DNA of 64,000 bases from Anseranas semipalmata (Eukaryota > Chordata > Aves > Anseriformes > Anseranatidae), in contig VXAA01006091.1 of the NCBI GenBank assembly GCA_013399115.1, positions 373,341 to 437,340 of the forward strand, written 5' to 3'. The notes under the pieces are model-generated. The model worked only from the letters and a program-made list of their open reading frames with translations. It made no database searches and was not told the DNA's origin. The stretch's first letter is position 1. Each line of letters starts with the position of its first letter. Below, one piece after another: positions 25,859 to 38,560 of the stretch. A program made the translations under genes and the position numbers.

Positions 25859-26230
25859 ATGTGTAGACAAACACAAAGGCTAACTTTTAAAGAAATTGGG
25901 AAAACACCAAGTCAAGATACTGAGAAGAAAAGAAAAGAAGGTACAAAAACAGATTAGTGAACCACTGAAAATAGAACAAGAAGAACTTGCTGAGGATGAG
26001 AAAACAAAGAACTTTTTCTGCTGATTGAAGAATTGGGAACACGGTGGAAGCTTACGGTGGACTTTGGAAATTACATAATTGTCAGTGAAAACTATATAAC
26101 CTGTAAGCTGAGTCTTATTAGTTGTCACACACTGAGGTGGTGGCCCAACTCTGAGTTGTTACGATTAAAAGCAAGCCTAGTGTTACCCACCGACTCGAGA
26201 AATTCTTTAACAGTTAGGCAAACTGAGAAT
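25859..26230 (+). mobile_element. LTR-like promoter/polyA arrangement (candidate)
   Basis: A TATATAA box at 26093-26099 is followed about 65 bp later by ATTAAA at 26164-26169 and then a T/G-containing stretch. This is the spacing of a short U3-R-U5 retroviral LTR. The upstream tract (25859-26090) is A-rich, and a possible 5' end is TGTGTAGACA. I found no matching target-site duplication and no second LTR, so the boundaries are guesses. A chance TATA plus polyA motif is a real alternative in AT-rich DNA. Confidence 0.22.
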
Positions 26231-27133
26231 GATGGAGAAAACTCTTGGGAATACTCACTTCCCCCTGGCTTTTGAGAAACTGACTCTGAGCTACCTTTGC
26301 TGAGCTGTCTCATTCCTGTGTACTTCTAAGAAACACCTTTAAAACGCTAATGTCTGTTTTTTTCCTACAAACTTTTTAAAAATGTCTTCTTGCTTTCATC
26401 AATCACTTAAGCACCAGTGGTGCTTCAGACACATTGCCAAAATAGCTCTAGTTTGCCTAAAATAATTGCAAATAGACTTAGCCTATCTGCTTAATCTTTT
26501 AAAATCTAATGCATGATCTTATAAGGACCAGTAAGCAGGATGTGTAGAGTCCATAGAAATCATACTCTAAGGTACTGGTATTTCCAAGTATGTGAGGACT
26601 GTTCCCATGACAGTGACTACACCTGGGGTTCTCTTCTTTAATACATGTTTCTAGACATTAAAGATTTTGCACATTCTAGAAGTTGTGAAAGACTTTGTTG
26701 ATCCTGGTTCAAGAAGGAGGATGACATCTGGATGTCCCTTTAATCTAGAATTATTCTACAATTCTGATTCTAGTTCTTGCATAAACTTTTAAGGAGGACA
26801 GTAATGACTAATAACTAATGCTTATTGCACCTTAAGCAAAGAGGGTTTTCTCTTTTTTTTTTTTTTCTGTGCACTTCCAGATGTAAGAGTGCAAGCTATA
26901 AATTTCTAACTGAGCTACTATCAGTGTGATTTTTTAAAACATTTCTGTTGCTAAGAAATGTCCAGATACAGAAAACAATTGTAAAATGATTCATAAGCTT
27001 TTGTGTCTATCACTTGATTGTGACAGCAAATTAGTTTTGTCAGTGGCCAGAGAGCGTGATTATACTCATGAGAAGGGGCCCCTAAGCACAGGAAAGAGTG
27101 ACTGAATTCTCTCTTTCCAAAAGAAGGCAATGT
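26231..27133. other. AT-rich unique sequence, no gene seen
   Basis: T run at about 26857-26867. No supported coding or RNA feature. Confidence 0.5.
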
Positions 27134-27332
27134 AACAACAACAACAACAAAAATAAAATAAAATAAAATAAAATAAAATAAAATAAAATAAAATAAAATA
27201 AAATAAAATAAAATAAAATAAAATAAAATAAAAATAGAAGGGAGTAAAATAAAATAAAATAAAATAAAATAAAATAAAATAAAATAAAATAAAATAAAAT
27301 AAAATAAAATAAAATAAAAATAGAAGGGAGTT
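27134..27332 (+). repeat. Duplicated (AAAAT)n pentanucleotide array
   Basis: A short AAC run (27134-27150) leads into about 16 AAAAT units (27150-27234), then TAGAAGGGAGT, then a second run of about 14 AAAAT units (27246-27319), then the same TAGAAGGGAGT. The two copies of AAAATAGAAGGGAGT start 86 bp apart (27231 and 27317). This is a higher-order duplication of array plus flank. Confidence 0.95.
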
Positions 27333-29770
27333 AGCAGTGTGTCTGTTAGCTTTTCTTCATTCCGAGGAAGGTGTGTAGAAGTAAGATCTTCTATGGCACT
27401 TTAAATAATCTGCCCCTCCTTCTCTCTTGGTTCTGCCAAGACAGTGACAGGTTTGAAGAATTCTGTTACAAGCCTATGACGTTCCACTATCCTGTCTTTT
27501 ATTAATAGGCATTTGCCTTTCCAATGTACAGGCAGAGTGACATTATCTTTATCCTGACTTAGGCTTTTACTAAAGTATAGAAACCTACCAATCTAACATG
27601 GTTAAGTACATCACCTGAGAAGACTTCAAAGAAATCATTTTTCAGCCTGATCTGATCAGGTATTTTCAGGTTGTGACTGACAATTATGGCAATAACAAGC
27701 TTATGACAAGGCCGATAAACAGATTCTTGTACAAACTCATATGAAAAACCTCCATGATCACTTCATCTTCTGACTCAAGGCCACATAATTTGAGATCTGC
27801 CTCAAAGCCTTATTTTAGGATGACAGATGAAAAGAAACTTACAAATGTAGCTTGACAGTCTGGAAGGGTTGGCAAGTGAGACCTAAAAGGAAACATTTTC
27901 CTAAATGTTACTAAAAATAAATAAATGCTGCATATGGTTATTAGGATTTTTTTTTTTTAATTAACACAGAATTTAAAGAGACACACAGGAGAAGTATTAA
28001 GTAAAGCACCTCATTTTTATCATTTTAACATTCAGTAGCATTTAAAATTATTCCTTCTGACTTCTCCCAAGTACTCAATATCAGAAAACTCATGCCCCTC
28101 AAGAAACACTTTATTTTATTTTTTTTTCATTTATTCTTTAAATAAACATACAGATGTTTTTCTTTACCTTTGTGCCCAAAATCAACTGCAGAAGACTGTA
28201 GCATTCAGTAGTTTAGCCACCCAGGACTACGCCTACTCATCTGGAAGCTTAGAACTTGGAAACTTTATTATGAAGATAAACTTTTTAAAGTGGAAACTGC
28301 CCAAGTTTCAACAGTGCCTGAAGATACACAACCTAGATCATAGGGCCTGTCTCCTGACAGATAATTTGCAGAGAAATTCTCGGAATATTCCACATTACAA
28401 TCTGTGCTTCCTATCTCAGTGTTACTAATGGATTGCACAGTGAGGCAAATTATTGCTTCTCATGTAAAGAAATTGAATAGCTGTCAGAGATGGTCCTCAA
28501 ATGTGCTTTAACTCAGATGTCTCTATGAGAACAAACAACATTTTCTTTTCTTGTACTACTCTTTTCTCTAATATTAAGTCAGTCAGCCAAGGAATGACAT
28601 ATATTTTTTTTCCAAAACTGGAAAGCATTTATTTCTGTTTCTTCACCTCTTTTGATTTTTTCTTTTGGTGGTGCTTATACTGCTCTCCCTACGTAACAAG
28701 AAGTATTACATCTTTTTCACAAAGGAGCATGTAAAAGAATATAATAATGGAGATGCTGTTTATAGCTTGACAAGCAGCACAAGGTGTGGGGATAAAGCTT
28801 TCGTCCCAATGCCCAGCAGTCAAACAGAGCAAACAGAACGTCTGTCTTTCCAGCCGTACTATTTTGGGAATGGTAGGAAACAGACCCCCAGCTTCAATGG
28901 TTTATTTTGAAATACAATACACTTCAGCTGCAAGAATATTTGAGAATCTAATATTATCTGCATATTCTTGTACCTTCCTTGTGATATTCCTTAGGTCTAT
29001 TTCTAGAAAGTTTTAATTGATGTTTTTTTTTGTTCTGTTTTTCTTTTCCGAAAGGTTTATTAGACTAGTATTTGTGTTAAATTGTAAATGCTGGTAGAAG
29101 TACACAATTAATAGAATCTCTCCTATTCACACGTGCACAAGTTCTGTCTGACTATCTGGAAAACTGAACTCTGCCTCAGAACTATGGAAGAAAATATTGT
29201 AGGGATGATAACATTGGACAACTTACTTCAGAAGCTTTAGGAAAGCACTGTGATTTAGGTCCTATGTGGATAGTAGGAAAAGTAAAACTTTCTAAAGCAT
29301 TTTAAATGTAGAAACTCTATTAAGGTTAAGAAGAGGAAAAAAAACACATTGTTTTCCCATGACTGTGGAGTTTCTACTCCACAGAAAGTTCTCACAGCAG
29401 CAGAAATTCTTCCAGTCTTCCACAGGACTTAAAAAAAAAAAATCAGATAAAAAATACCCTAATCACTTCAAAGAAAGAAAGAAACACAAGAATCCTATAT
29501 TCCGAAGTTTATTTTGTTCAATTAAAACTGTTTTTAAGCATTCACAGAACATTTTTGATGTTTGCCATATAGAGGAACTGACTTTTCTGACTTTATTTAA
29601 TTCAGATTATCTGGAGCAGCATCTTGGTTCACAGCTACATCTTCAGTCTATTCTGTGTGTAAATGGGGTGATCCATGAAGTATTTTGCTGCTCCAGAATT
29701 TACATGTTATAAAAATCCCAGGCCCCCACTAAAGTTCTTTTCTGCCATTTGCACCATCATCTCCAAAGTT

Positions 29771-29801
<31 letters not shown>

Positions 29802-30296
29802 GCAACTGGGGGTGGGGTACAATTCCAATGAGGGATAAAAGAATATGGTTTAAAAACGGATACAGTTTCTTCAACTTTGTGCTAGACTTGTATTAGTAGA
29901 TGTTCAACTGCTGCTCAGCCTGTGCATGGTATGCAGAATTGGTCCATTTATTACTTTGCTTCAGTTAAGAGAAGAACACATCAACTTTTGCAGCTCTCCT
30001 CCTTCCTGTTTCTGTATATTTCTAAAATTGCCTTATGTTTGCTTCTATTCTTGTTCTTCTCTTTCCTGCTCACAGCAGCTCTTTCAGCCTGTCAGCCTTT
30101 TAATGTTTGTTTCTAACTGTGCCTATGAGGTACAGACTTTAGCCTGTGAAGTCCAAAGCTCCTTCAATCTCCCCCGCTGTCAGCTTCAGCTTAGCCCTCA
30201 CACCTTAGAGGTTGGCTGTACATATCTGTCAATATTTGACATGTAAAAAGATGTAGCCTCCGTGTTTCTTACTGGACAACAAGATATTTGTGAGCA
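27333..30296. other. AT-rich unique sequence, no gene seen
   Basis: Holds an AAAAC array (29771-29800) and several T runs. Frames up to 117 codons are Lys- or Phe-rich and show no domain. Confidence 0.5.
29771..29800 (+). repeat. (AAAAC)n microsatellite
   Basis: Six consecutive pentamers. Confidence 0.93.
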
Positions 30297-30770
30297 ATGT
30301 ATGAAACCAACAAAGACACTGTGCAACCACTTTGCTCTTGGGAGTCCAACATATATGTGATCAATGACATCTCAATCACATCTCTAGCACCCACAGCGTG
30401 GAACAAGTCTGATGTCTTTGACTACACTAGATGTACTACCCAAGCACATCCAGCCCAGCTTGTCACACATCAATGTCCGTCACTTCACTGCGGATGCAGT
30501 TGAAAGTAATTCTGTGCATGCACAACTGATACGGTCTGTGAATCCCAAATTTCTCTAGCCCCTACTCGGACTATTGGGACTACTGCTATTATCCTCACTA
30601 AGCTGCCTGGCCTCTGTAAATCCTATGCAGATGGTCAAAGACGCCTTACGGCTGTAAATGATACCTTAGAAAATGTGCAGGCAGGGAGACTATCTTGGAA
30701 ACATGTTCATGGCAACCTTCCCATCTGGATGGTAAGCATTTTCAATTATGGATTTACCATGCATTTTTGA
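30297..30770 (+). other. Coding-like tract with two stops, identity unknown
   Basis: One frame stays open from 30297 to 30500, meets TGA (30501-30503) and TAA (30507-30509), then stays open to 30767. Its second part has mixed, non-repetitive composition (for example TAVNDTLENVQAGRLSWKHV) and ends near a donor-like ATG|GTAAGC at 30732. A second frame in the same place is also partly open. I do not recognise the peptide. It may be a decayed exon, a retroelement gene remnant, or chance. Confidence 0.2.
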
Positions 30771-33700
30771 ACTACAGCTGATTTTCTTCAGCTCTTTATT
30801 CATCTCCTGTAGTGTACACTACTGAGTACATATTTTTACAAAGCCATGTCTTGACTGGAGTTACTGCCATTAAACAGTAGAACTCCTTTCAAATCACAGA
30901 TGCAACTACAAACAGCCTTGAGGAACAGTCAATTGCATCTCAAGGGAAATTAAAAAATCCCCCTGCCTCTGACTACCTACATTTAACCTATTTTGTATGG
31001 GGTTTTTACACCATTAAGCACAGGGGAAATAATGCTGCCAATGTTTCAGACCCCCAGGCTTCCATCAGAAATGGGCTGCTTATGAAAGTGTATTCAACAG
31101 TAAGTATTTAAACTGTACTCAGATCATTATATCAGTATCACAAAATTAACTCCCAGTAGAAGTCTGAGATTTTTCTCCTGAAGAGGGAACCCCTCCTCAG
31201 TTCATTAGCTTCCTTTCCATATCATATTGCAATAAACCAAACAAAACAAGTGAAAAAAGCACTTAATTAATTTTAAGTTTCCTGAAATGATTTCTGTAAT
31301 ATGAGGCTGCTGGTGCACAAAAGTTGTAAAATTTATACATTTAATGAGCATTGAAAAGAAATTCTAATTATTTTGCTCAGCAAGCTGAAAGACTTTTAAA
31401 TTTCAGAAATGCTTTTCACCTATGGATAACCTACTTTATGTATTAGAAGAACAAAGTTTCTGATCATAACCTGACCTTTTTGAACCACAAAACACATTAT
31501 TTTGAAGTCTGAAGAACCAGACAAATTGACCCAAAAGGCATACCCACCATAGCTGTTGCCAGTAGAAAACAGCTGGCACAGTTCAAAATCCATCCTGTTC
31601 TCTTCCACCACCCCTGGAAACCAGCTCTCTTCACAAGGCTTCATGCTGGGAGGTGTGCAGAGGAGTTATCATGACTGATTAAGCTGACTGCAGAGCATTA
31701 TCTGTTTGCTTATGAACTCACAAAGCAATGAGGACACAGCAAAATTGTCCACGTCCAACGCCTCGTGCCTGTTACTGCTGCCCCCTTAGACCGTGAGGGA
31801 AGGAGAGAGGCAGATTATAAATGCAGATGCTGACTTCACTTTTGTAATACTCCCTAAAACATGGGCTTGCTTCCTAGCAGCAATGGTAATTTGGTGCCAA
31901 TTTTGGTAATTAGATCATTTTTACATGCCTTAATAACAGCATTCAGCAATGTACATTAGGCTCCCGCATGGACAGCATCATTAATGCCTTGACTTTTTCC
32001 TCTTGAGGAAGCAGTGGGCTGAGTAGTAAAATTAGGAATTAGTCATGTTGCCAGGAAGTAAGAGTTTTATATATACAGCATAATCTGTTCTGAACAGGGA
32101 CTGTGATATTTAATTGCAAGGGTTGCAAAAGCAAAAGTTCTGGATGAAGGGTAATAAAGAATTTTCAACAAAAACAATAAAACTACACTTCCTTTAAATT
32201 TCTAAATTATTTAATCGATGGAGAGATGTGATCTATCTGCCAAACTAGGTACAATTTTTTGACATTAAAAACTAATTTTACATAAAATTACATCATATTA
32301 CATGCCATTAGTCTTTCTTAACACCATTTACTTTTGTTCTGTATCTATCAGCAAAGTTTATTATATAAACATGTAAGAAAAAAAAAAAGCCCCTGTCATT
32401 TAGACAACCATCAAATCAGTTGCCTATTTAACAATCAACCGATTGACATTTTATCTATATTAGACTACGTATCTCCAGTAAAGAGGCCTGAATCTAAACC
32501 TTAGAACTGAACTCTGGATTCAGGACTTACACATCATCTTCCTTTTAATTGGCAGAACCCAAATACTCTGTTGTAAACTCATAAGCATATAGGTTTAGTG
32601 TTTGAACTCACTGCAGTGTTTGGCTCAGAAACACTTTAAAGTAGGTTAGTCTGGAACCTGAAACCCTGTTCAGGTCTGTTTTTTCAAGAATTATTTTGTC
32701 TTATTTTCCACTGCTTTTAGTGTTTGTGCCATTTGCCATGTGTGTGGCAGTATAACAGAGTGACTGGGGTTGAACAGAAAGATCAGATAACCTGGTCATT
32801 TCATTTGTGTTGGACAAAAAGCACTACGTAGCAAAGGAACAACAAGTTTGCTCTGAACATTGGTCTCACACTGAATCTTTATCCAGCAGAGGATTCAGGC
32901 ACTAAGCAACTAGCAGCCTCCCCATGAAATCTTTATTGATTATAAAATATGGAGCTGCAGACTGCCAAAATTTGCCTTAAAGTCCTCAAATCCCATTCCA
33001 GACCTTTTTTGGACCCATCCTTCTTTAGGGCCCTAGCTTACAGTAATATTTTAGCCAATTTATCCCCTTGCTACTCCTACTGAATGATCTTTGAAATGTC
33101 CACCAGGTGCAAAATCACTCTAATACCTGTGGTTACAGGCATGATAATTTTTCAAATTCAGCTCCTGTTGTATCCATATCTCTGGAGTCTATATTGTGAA
33201 TTACAGATTTGAATTTAAGGAATCACATCTTTATTCTAATGTATAATTGATACTTAAGTGTACTGTAACTTCAAGGTTTTGTGGCAGCTAGTTACAAAAA
33301 CATTTTATATGAATAGGAAGCTAGCTGACTTCCCTTTTTTTTTTGGTTTATATCACTTGTATGGATATCAAATAAACAGGAATGTCAAAGACAGCCTCTA
33401 ATTTCTCTCTGTATACTAAACATAAAAAGAAGAAGAAAGCTTTTGCAACTCAGAGCAATTCTGTCAAAAGATTGCTATATACAGGTACTTATTCTGCTTC
33501 ACTTCTCATTTGTGTATGAAATCCTTCTTGACAGAAGATCTCTGAGTGCAGAGTAAAATAGAAAAGTTAACCACTCTTTACCCATAATTTATGTTTTGCA
33601 CAGTCTAAAATTACCAATTTTTCTTCATATACAGTATGGTACAAAATTAGTATAAAAATTAGATCCAGAAGATATTTTTTGTATTTGCTTGAAATAACAC

Positions 33701-34864
33701 CATTAGCAATGGTTCTCTTTTTAATTAACCACTGGCATTTTAAAGCGTCAATATGTATGCAGCAATGGAGAGCTTTTGAAACCATCCTGACGACAAAAGA
33801 CAAATGATTACCTAAAAATAAATGAACTGAGTTTTGTAATGGACTGTGTAGTGCTAATTGATACAAAGTAATTAGAAAACCTGGCAAAAGCTTAAAGGGA
33901 AAACTTTCAAGGTGATGTGAAGTGACCCAGGAGAACTGATGACAGAGAATATATCAGTAAGTATCGTCATCTTAACTTAGACCAAAGAAGAATCAAAGAA
34001 GGAAGAGTCAAATATATATGTTTCAGTTTCAGGCACTGTTTTTGTTTTTGTTGTTGTTGTTTTAAATTTGAAAACAAGGCCCAGTAGACTAAGGTTTTGG
34101 CTTAATTCCAATGGTATACCCTGACTCTAATGTTTTCTTTGGCTGAAGGAATTAGAAAACTTATTTATTTATTTATTTGTTTTTGCTAATACAAGACCCC
34201 TGCTTTTCACACGCTCAGAACTGCCATCATCTAGATAAGCCTAATTATTGTTGTGTATTTTTTGAAGACTCTCTGATATCTTCTCAGATGTTTTTCCACT
34301 CTGTAAATCCTTCAACTGAAGGATATTTTATGAGACTCCTACTCACTTCTGCGCACAGATGTCTATTAATGATGTCCTCTCACTCATTATTATGCAGTTG
34401 TGCAGCTTCCTGCATGGCCATCCAGTAAAATGGACCAGTGAAACAATCTAAAATAAAGCTTCTCCTCAAAAGTTGTTTCTTCTTTTAGGCATGGATCATT
34501 AAACAGAACTGTCAGATGAACAATTGGACCAGCAGAGTAAGGGGGATAGCAATCTCCAGTGACAAGCAGAAAAAAAGGGTTCTGGAGGAGGATGGGATGG
34601 GAATTCATGCTAGGTGCCCTTAGGATAGGTGATGGAAAGGAGGCCCAGAAGTTGAATGATGAGTGCTCTCCCATGAAGTGAGATGTGTTGTTTAGCCTGA
34701 AGAAATTTAAACTACAGTTCTTTTACTTCCCATACTAGTGTCTTAATTATCTGCATGTAAACTGTTCTGGCAGGCTGCGAAATATCCTGGATAACTGCTC
34801 ATTCTGCTGAAGACATCTGGTTCAGAAGCTCACATAGCCATTGCGCAAGCAAAATGAGTCAAAA
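30771..34864. other. AT-rich sequence, no gene seen; possible conserved non-coding stretch
   Basis: 31840-32060 has low-repeat, balanced sequence with a TAATTAG motif (31908-31914) and looks unlike the neighbouring simple sequence. ATTT and TTG runs occur near 34043-34062 and 34160-34178. Frames of 74 to 106 codons are unconvincing. Confidence 0.45.
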
Positions 34865-34930
34865 CTCTGTAGCTCAGTGATTCAAACACTTGTCTTGAAG
34901 AAGGAGACCCACCTTCCAGGGATTTCAAAT
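34865..34930 (+). mobile_element. tRNA-derived SINE head relic
   Basis: CTCTGTAGCTCAGTGATTC contains TAGCTCAGT (34870-34878), which fits the first nine positions of the RNA polymerase III box A consensus TRGCNNAGY. GATTTCAAAT (34921-34930), a decayed box B, follows about 50 bp later. CACTTG and GAGACCCACC in between match the other two relics in this window. It is not a functional tRNA: cloverleaf pairing is not evident. The SINE body cannot be followed past about 34935. Confidence 0.45.
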
Positions 34931-37900
34931 GTATTTTACACTGAGTTTTACTGGATGAAATTAATTACTGGACTTAATGTGTAAAAAAAAGCTGGATCTG
35001 TGAGCTTTAATATGACATGCCTGTCTCCTTGCAGTCTGAAGCTAAGTATTTAGTCATCCAGTAATGGTAGGATTTAAAACACCCTTCTGTTCAGTGTTTC
35101 CTCTTGGCCAGCTCCCAGTCTGACATACTGACTGTTGTGATCCCATGTGAAGTTCCATGTGTTTAGAAGATTTGGCATTAACCTCAGACTGCAGATTCCA
35201 TGGTTAGGCATTGTAATGTTGAGAATCACGGTGTATAATTCACCTCGTGAAAGTACTCCTAAATGCTCAGTGCTTTTAATAATAGCAAAAACAAGAGACT
35301 GATTGATTGGTTTTCTATTCTTTATTGCTTCTAATATATTACTCAAATTCTGGCTTCAGATATAAGTAACTGATCCTACTGAAGTTTTAAAAAAAAATCT
35401 GTGTGTATTCTGTTTTCAGTGAAATGATTAAAAGCATCTTTTGTTGAGATGAGGGTAAATATTTGATTTTCTGGGGTTAGAAAAGTCCCCTGTGTCTGAG
35501 TCACATTTCTGGTACAAACTCATCACAATCTGCGAAATCCGCAGGAGTGCAGAGTGGAATTTTCCATAAACTGGTGCCACCATAATGTGCAACTATGTAA
35601 AGTTCAGCTTGCAAATATGAAGGAAAAATCTCAGAAGTTCCTAACTGGGTGAGTTCTTTGAAATATTTCTGAAGAAGCTTTTGACAAATTAGAAAAGTAG
35701 ATATTCCGCACCACTATCTCCTGCAAAAATTCTTGGTTAAAATAATGTCATACTGATTTGTAGTGGTAAAGGTGTTACGAAAGAAAGAACTTGCAATTTC
35801 TACAAAAAACTATTTGATAATGTAAGATTATCTGTAAATTCAATATTATTCATTTTTATTACTCATTTTATTTCAGGAAATTTAATTCATGGAAGTTCAT
35901 ATTAAGTTGAAAAAAGTTATTTACAGAGCCACACACTGAAAAGTTATGGATAATAGTATAGTAACAAATTCACAAGGGTGCTGTAGAAAAGTTAGACAGT
36001 GCCCTCTGATCACAAGATGAGATGAATTTTCTAAAGTAAGGACAAGACTATGAAAGATGTTTTGGTGCTGAAACATGCAAATAGGTGCATAGTGGGATTT
36101 TCCAAATGCTAAATACAAACAAACAAACAAACAAACAACAACAACAACAAACACACACACAAAAAAAACACCTAAGGAGGTTAGCTGACTCACTTGCATT
36201 GAGTTCAATGAGGGTAAAACTTCATTATCATCAGTGACATAGGAAGAATATCAAATAAGTAATGGAAATTTCACAAAATGTGCATATACAGGGTATGTGT
36301 CATGTTGTGCATATGTATCACAGTGATGACAAAGAGGTATTTTTTTTTTCTTGATTATTTAGATCTCTGAAACGCATGAGGTATGTGTTTTCAGAATGGT
36401 GATAGACCTGAAATGGGTCATTTATCTTAGGCACGCTTTTACATAGGCAAGCTTTATCATCAGGAAAAAGTGGGTACAAGGAGCCTACTCCTTCCTCACC
36501 CTGCTCCTTCAAGGCAGTGAAAGGTTAGCTGCCATCAGTTAGCTGCCTGTGGGTGTTTGGGCTCTAGAAGGAAGCAAAGCTTCATGCCTCTGATGAATTA
36601 TTTCTAGCAGCCAACTGTTCTTACATAGTGGAAGTTGGGTGCAAGACTGGGGCTTTGAGAGCAGCAGTCTGGGTAACGAAAAAAAATACCAAGCTCAGAC
36701 ATGGGCCTAGAGCAGTAGGCTCCAGGCATGTAACTATTGCAGTCTGAAGCTCTGAGTTATCCAGCACTAGAGTATAGGGTAGCATGGAGATGAGTCAGGA
36801 GATGAGATTTAACCATAATTTTTGCAGGCTAATGCAACTTGTTAGTGAAGGTGCAGAATATTACAGACCTTTCAGCACACAGCTCTAGCAATTTCAATTG
36901 CAAAAATGAAACTGAGCATTTAATTTATAGTTGAATGGGGCATGGTACTAGTCTGATATCAGGCAGAATGAGAATTAAGCTAATGGCAGTTTAAAACCAG
37001 ACCCTGAATGAAGACGAACTGTCCCAAATTTTGGTGTTTCAGACTTCGATTGTGTTAGGTTCCTTATTTTGACTTTCAAAGCAATTCATAAACAAAACAG
37101 ATATATGAGCTCAGTCTACTCACATGAGAGCATCTGTTACTGTAGGGCAAAACGCAAAGGCAACAGAGAATCAACAGGAGCTTAAAGTCGCACATATGTA
37201 TAAGCAGTATGCTGATTTGAGGTCATAATGAGAATTCCATCATTTAACAAGAAGCTCTGCATGTTTTTAAATATAACTTTAAATATAATTTAAAGCAGAA
37301 AATTACTACTCAATGTTCAGTGACACACACAAAAGCAGCCAGAAATAGTATAATTGTGCTTGTCATTTGCATAAAAATCATACTAAGAAAGAATGTGCTA
37401 TGGACAGAAAGATAAAAATGACAAGCCAATGAAAGCAGCATTATTATTATGTTATTATTAATAACACAATCCTTGTATTAAATATTTCTGTTTGAGACAA
37501 TGGATTTCTTAAAGAAAAGCTAAAATCAATTCTGAACAGTTTTAAATCTGCAGAGTTCAAAAACTGGTGAGATATTTGTCTTTAAAATCTGTCTCTAACA
37601 AGCAACATAAAGAAAACTTTACTGAAGTAGGTATTGACAAAAGCTACCAAGGGAGTACTTAAAACTGGGAACACAAGGAAATCAGTTGGTCCAAACAATC
37701 TGCGTCTTAAGGGAAATAGCAAATAAACTCACATAAACCACTGGCAGTGTAGTTTTTAAAAATCATGAAAAATGAAGCGATACAGGAACACAGCAGAATG
37801 AAAAATCTGTTATTAAATTTGTCTCCAATATTTTAAGAAAAATGTCAGTCTGTTGTTCTAGCTTATTCCCTAGTTCTTCAGTTAATGGCTACAATGTTCT

Positions 37901-38194
37901 CAGCTGTATTCTTATATATCTTATCACAAAGCGTTGGCTATCCACAAACAGCCAGCCTTATGAAGTATTTCATAATAAGGATAAATGTTCCATCTACTAT
38001 TTCTTTTTTCAGATAATTTTAATATTGTTTTTTGCAGTTGTATTATTAACACTTTGTCTTGTTTCTTTGTCAACTTAACAGTTTACCATGCAAACAGCTA
38101 CCATGCAAACAGCATGTAGTGCTCATTACTATGCATAGCTCCATTCAGTAACGTGATTGTTCATAGTACAGGGGAAACTCAAAGCAGTAGGTGC
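34931..38194. other. AT-rich unique sequence, no gene seen
   Basis: A compound microsatellite lies at 36116-36170. The stretch near 36520-36780 has a different, more GC-balanced composition and may be an old repeat. No coding region supported. Confidence 0.5.
36116..36170 (+). repeat. Compound (CAAA)/(CAA)/(CA) microsatellite
   Basis: CAAA units grade into CAA units, then CA units, then an A run. The minus-strand frame 35921-36208 reads through it as a Val/Cys/Phe run and is not a gene. Confidence 0.92.
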
Positions 38195-38280
38195 ATGAGG
38201 GTTAATCCTGAAAGATGCTGAGTAGTCTGGCTCTCACCCAGTAAAGCACCTAAGCACATACTTACAGTATTAGTAATTGA
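38195..38280 (+). mobile_element. Ancient amniote-type repeat, left part (split by CR1)
   Basis: GGTTAATCCTGAAAGATGCTGAGTAG and AAAGCACCTAAGCACATACTTA are words I associate with an old, very widespread amniote interspersed repeat (TAAGCACATGCTTAA core). I will not assert the family name. The matching continuation lies at 38510-38560, after the CR1. Confidence 0.45.
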
Positions 38281-38501
38281 GGAGAAAGTTTTTCACTCAG
38301 AGGGTGGTGAGGCACTGGAACAGGTTGCCCAGAGAGGTTGTGGATGCCCCATCCCTGGAGGCGTTCAAGGCCAGGCTGAATGTGGCTCCGGGCAGCCTGC
38401 TCTAGTGGTTGGCAACCCTGCCCAGAGCAGGGGGGTTGAAACTAGGTGATCTTTAAGGTCCTTTTCAACCCAGGCCATTCTATGATTCTATAATTCTATG
38501 A
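38281..38501 (+). mobile_element. CR1 LINE 3' end, 5'-truncated
   Basis: Starts at GGAGAAAGTTTTTCACTCAG in the last part of ORF2, contains TGGAACAGGTTGCCCAGAGA and GGGGTTGAAACTAGGTGATC, and ends in ATTCTATGATTCTATAATTCTATG. It resembles 39183-39880 more than the 6316/20186/44343 group. No frame of note. It interrupts an older repeat. Confidence 0.96.
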
Positions 38502-38509
38502 TTTTTTGT

Positions 38510-38560
38510 CACGAGACATATTGAAATTAAGCACGTGATTGAAGTCTTTGCTGGAGCACC
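38510..38560 (+). mobile_element. Ancient repeat, right part
   Basis: TTGAAATTAAGCACGTGATTGAAGTCTTTGCTGGA reads as the continuation of the old repeat interrupted at 38280 (TAAGCAC..TGCTTAAGT..TTTGCTGGA type words). Extent approximate. Confidence 0.4.

Noticed and set aside
27150..27319. Regular array considered as a possible CRISPR-like structure
   Set aside because: It is a plain AAAAT microsatellite with no spacers, in an animal genome context.
34865..34930. Functional tRNA gene
   Set aside because: Box B is decayed, no cloverleaf pairing is evident and two similar relics exist in the window; a SINE head fits better.
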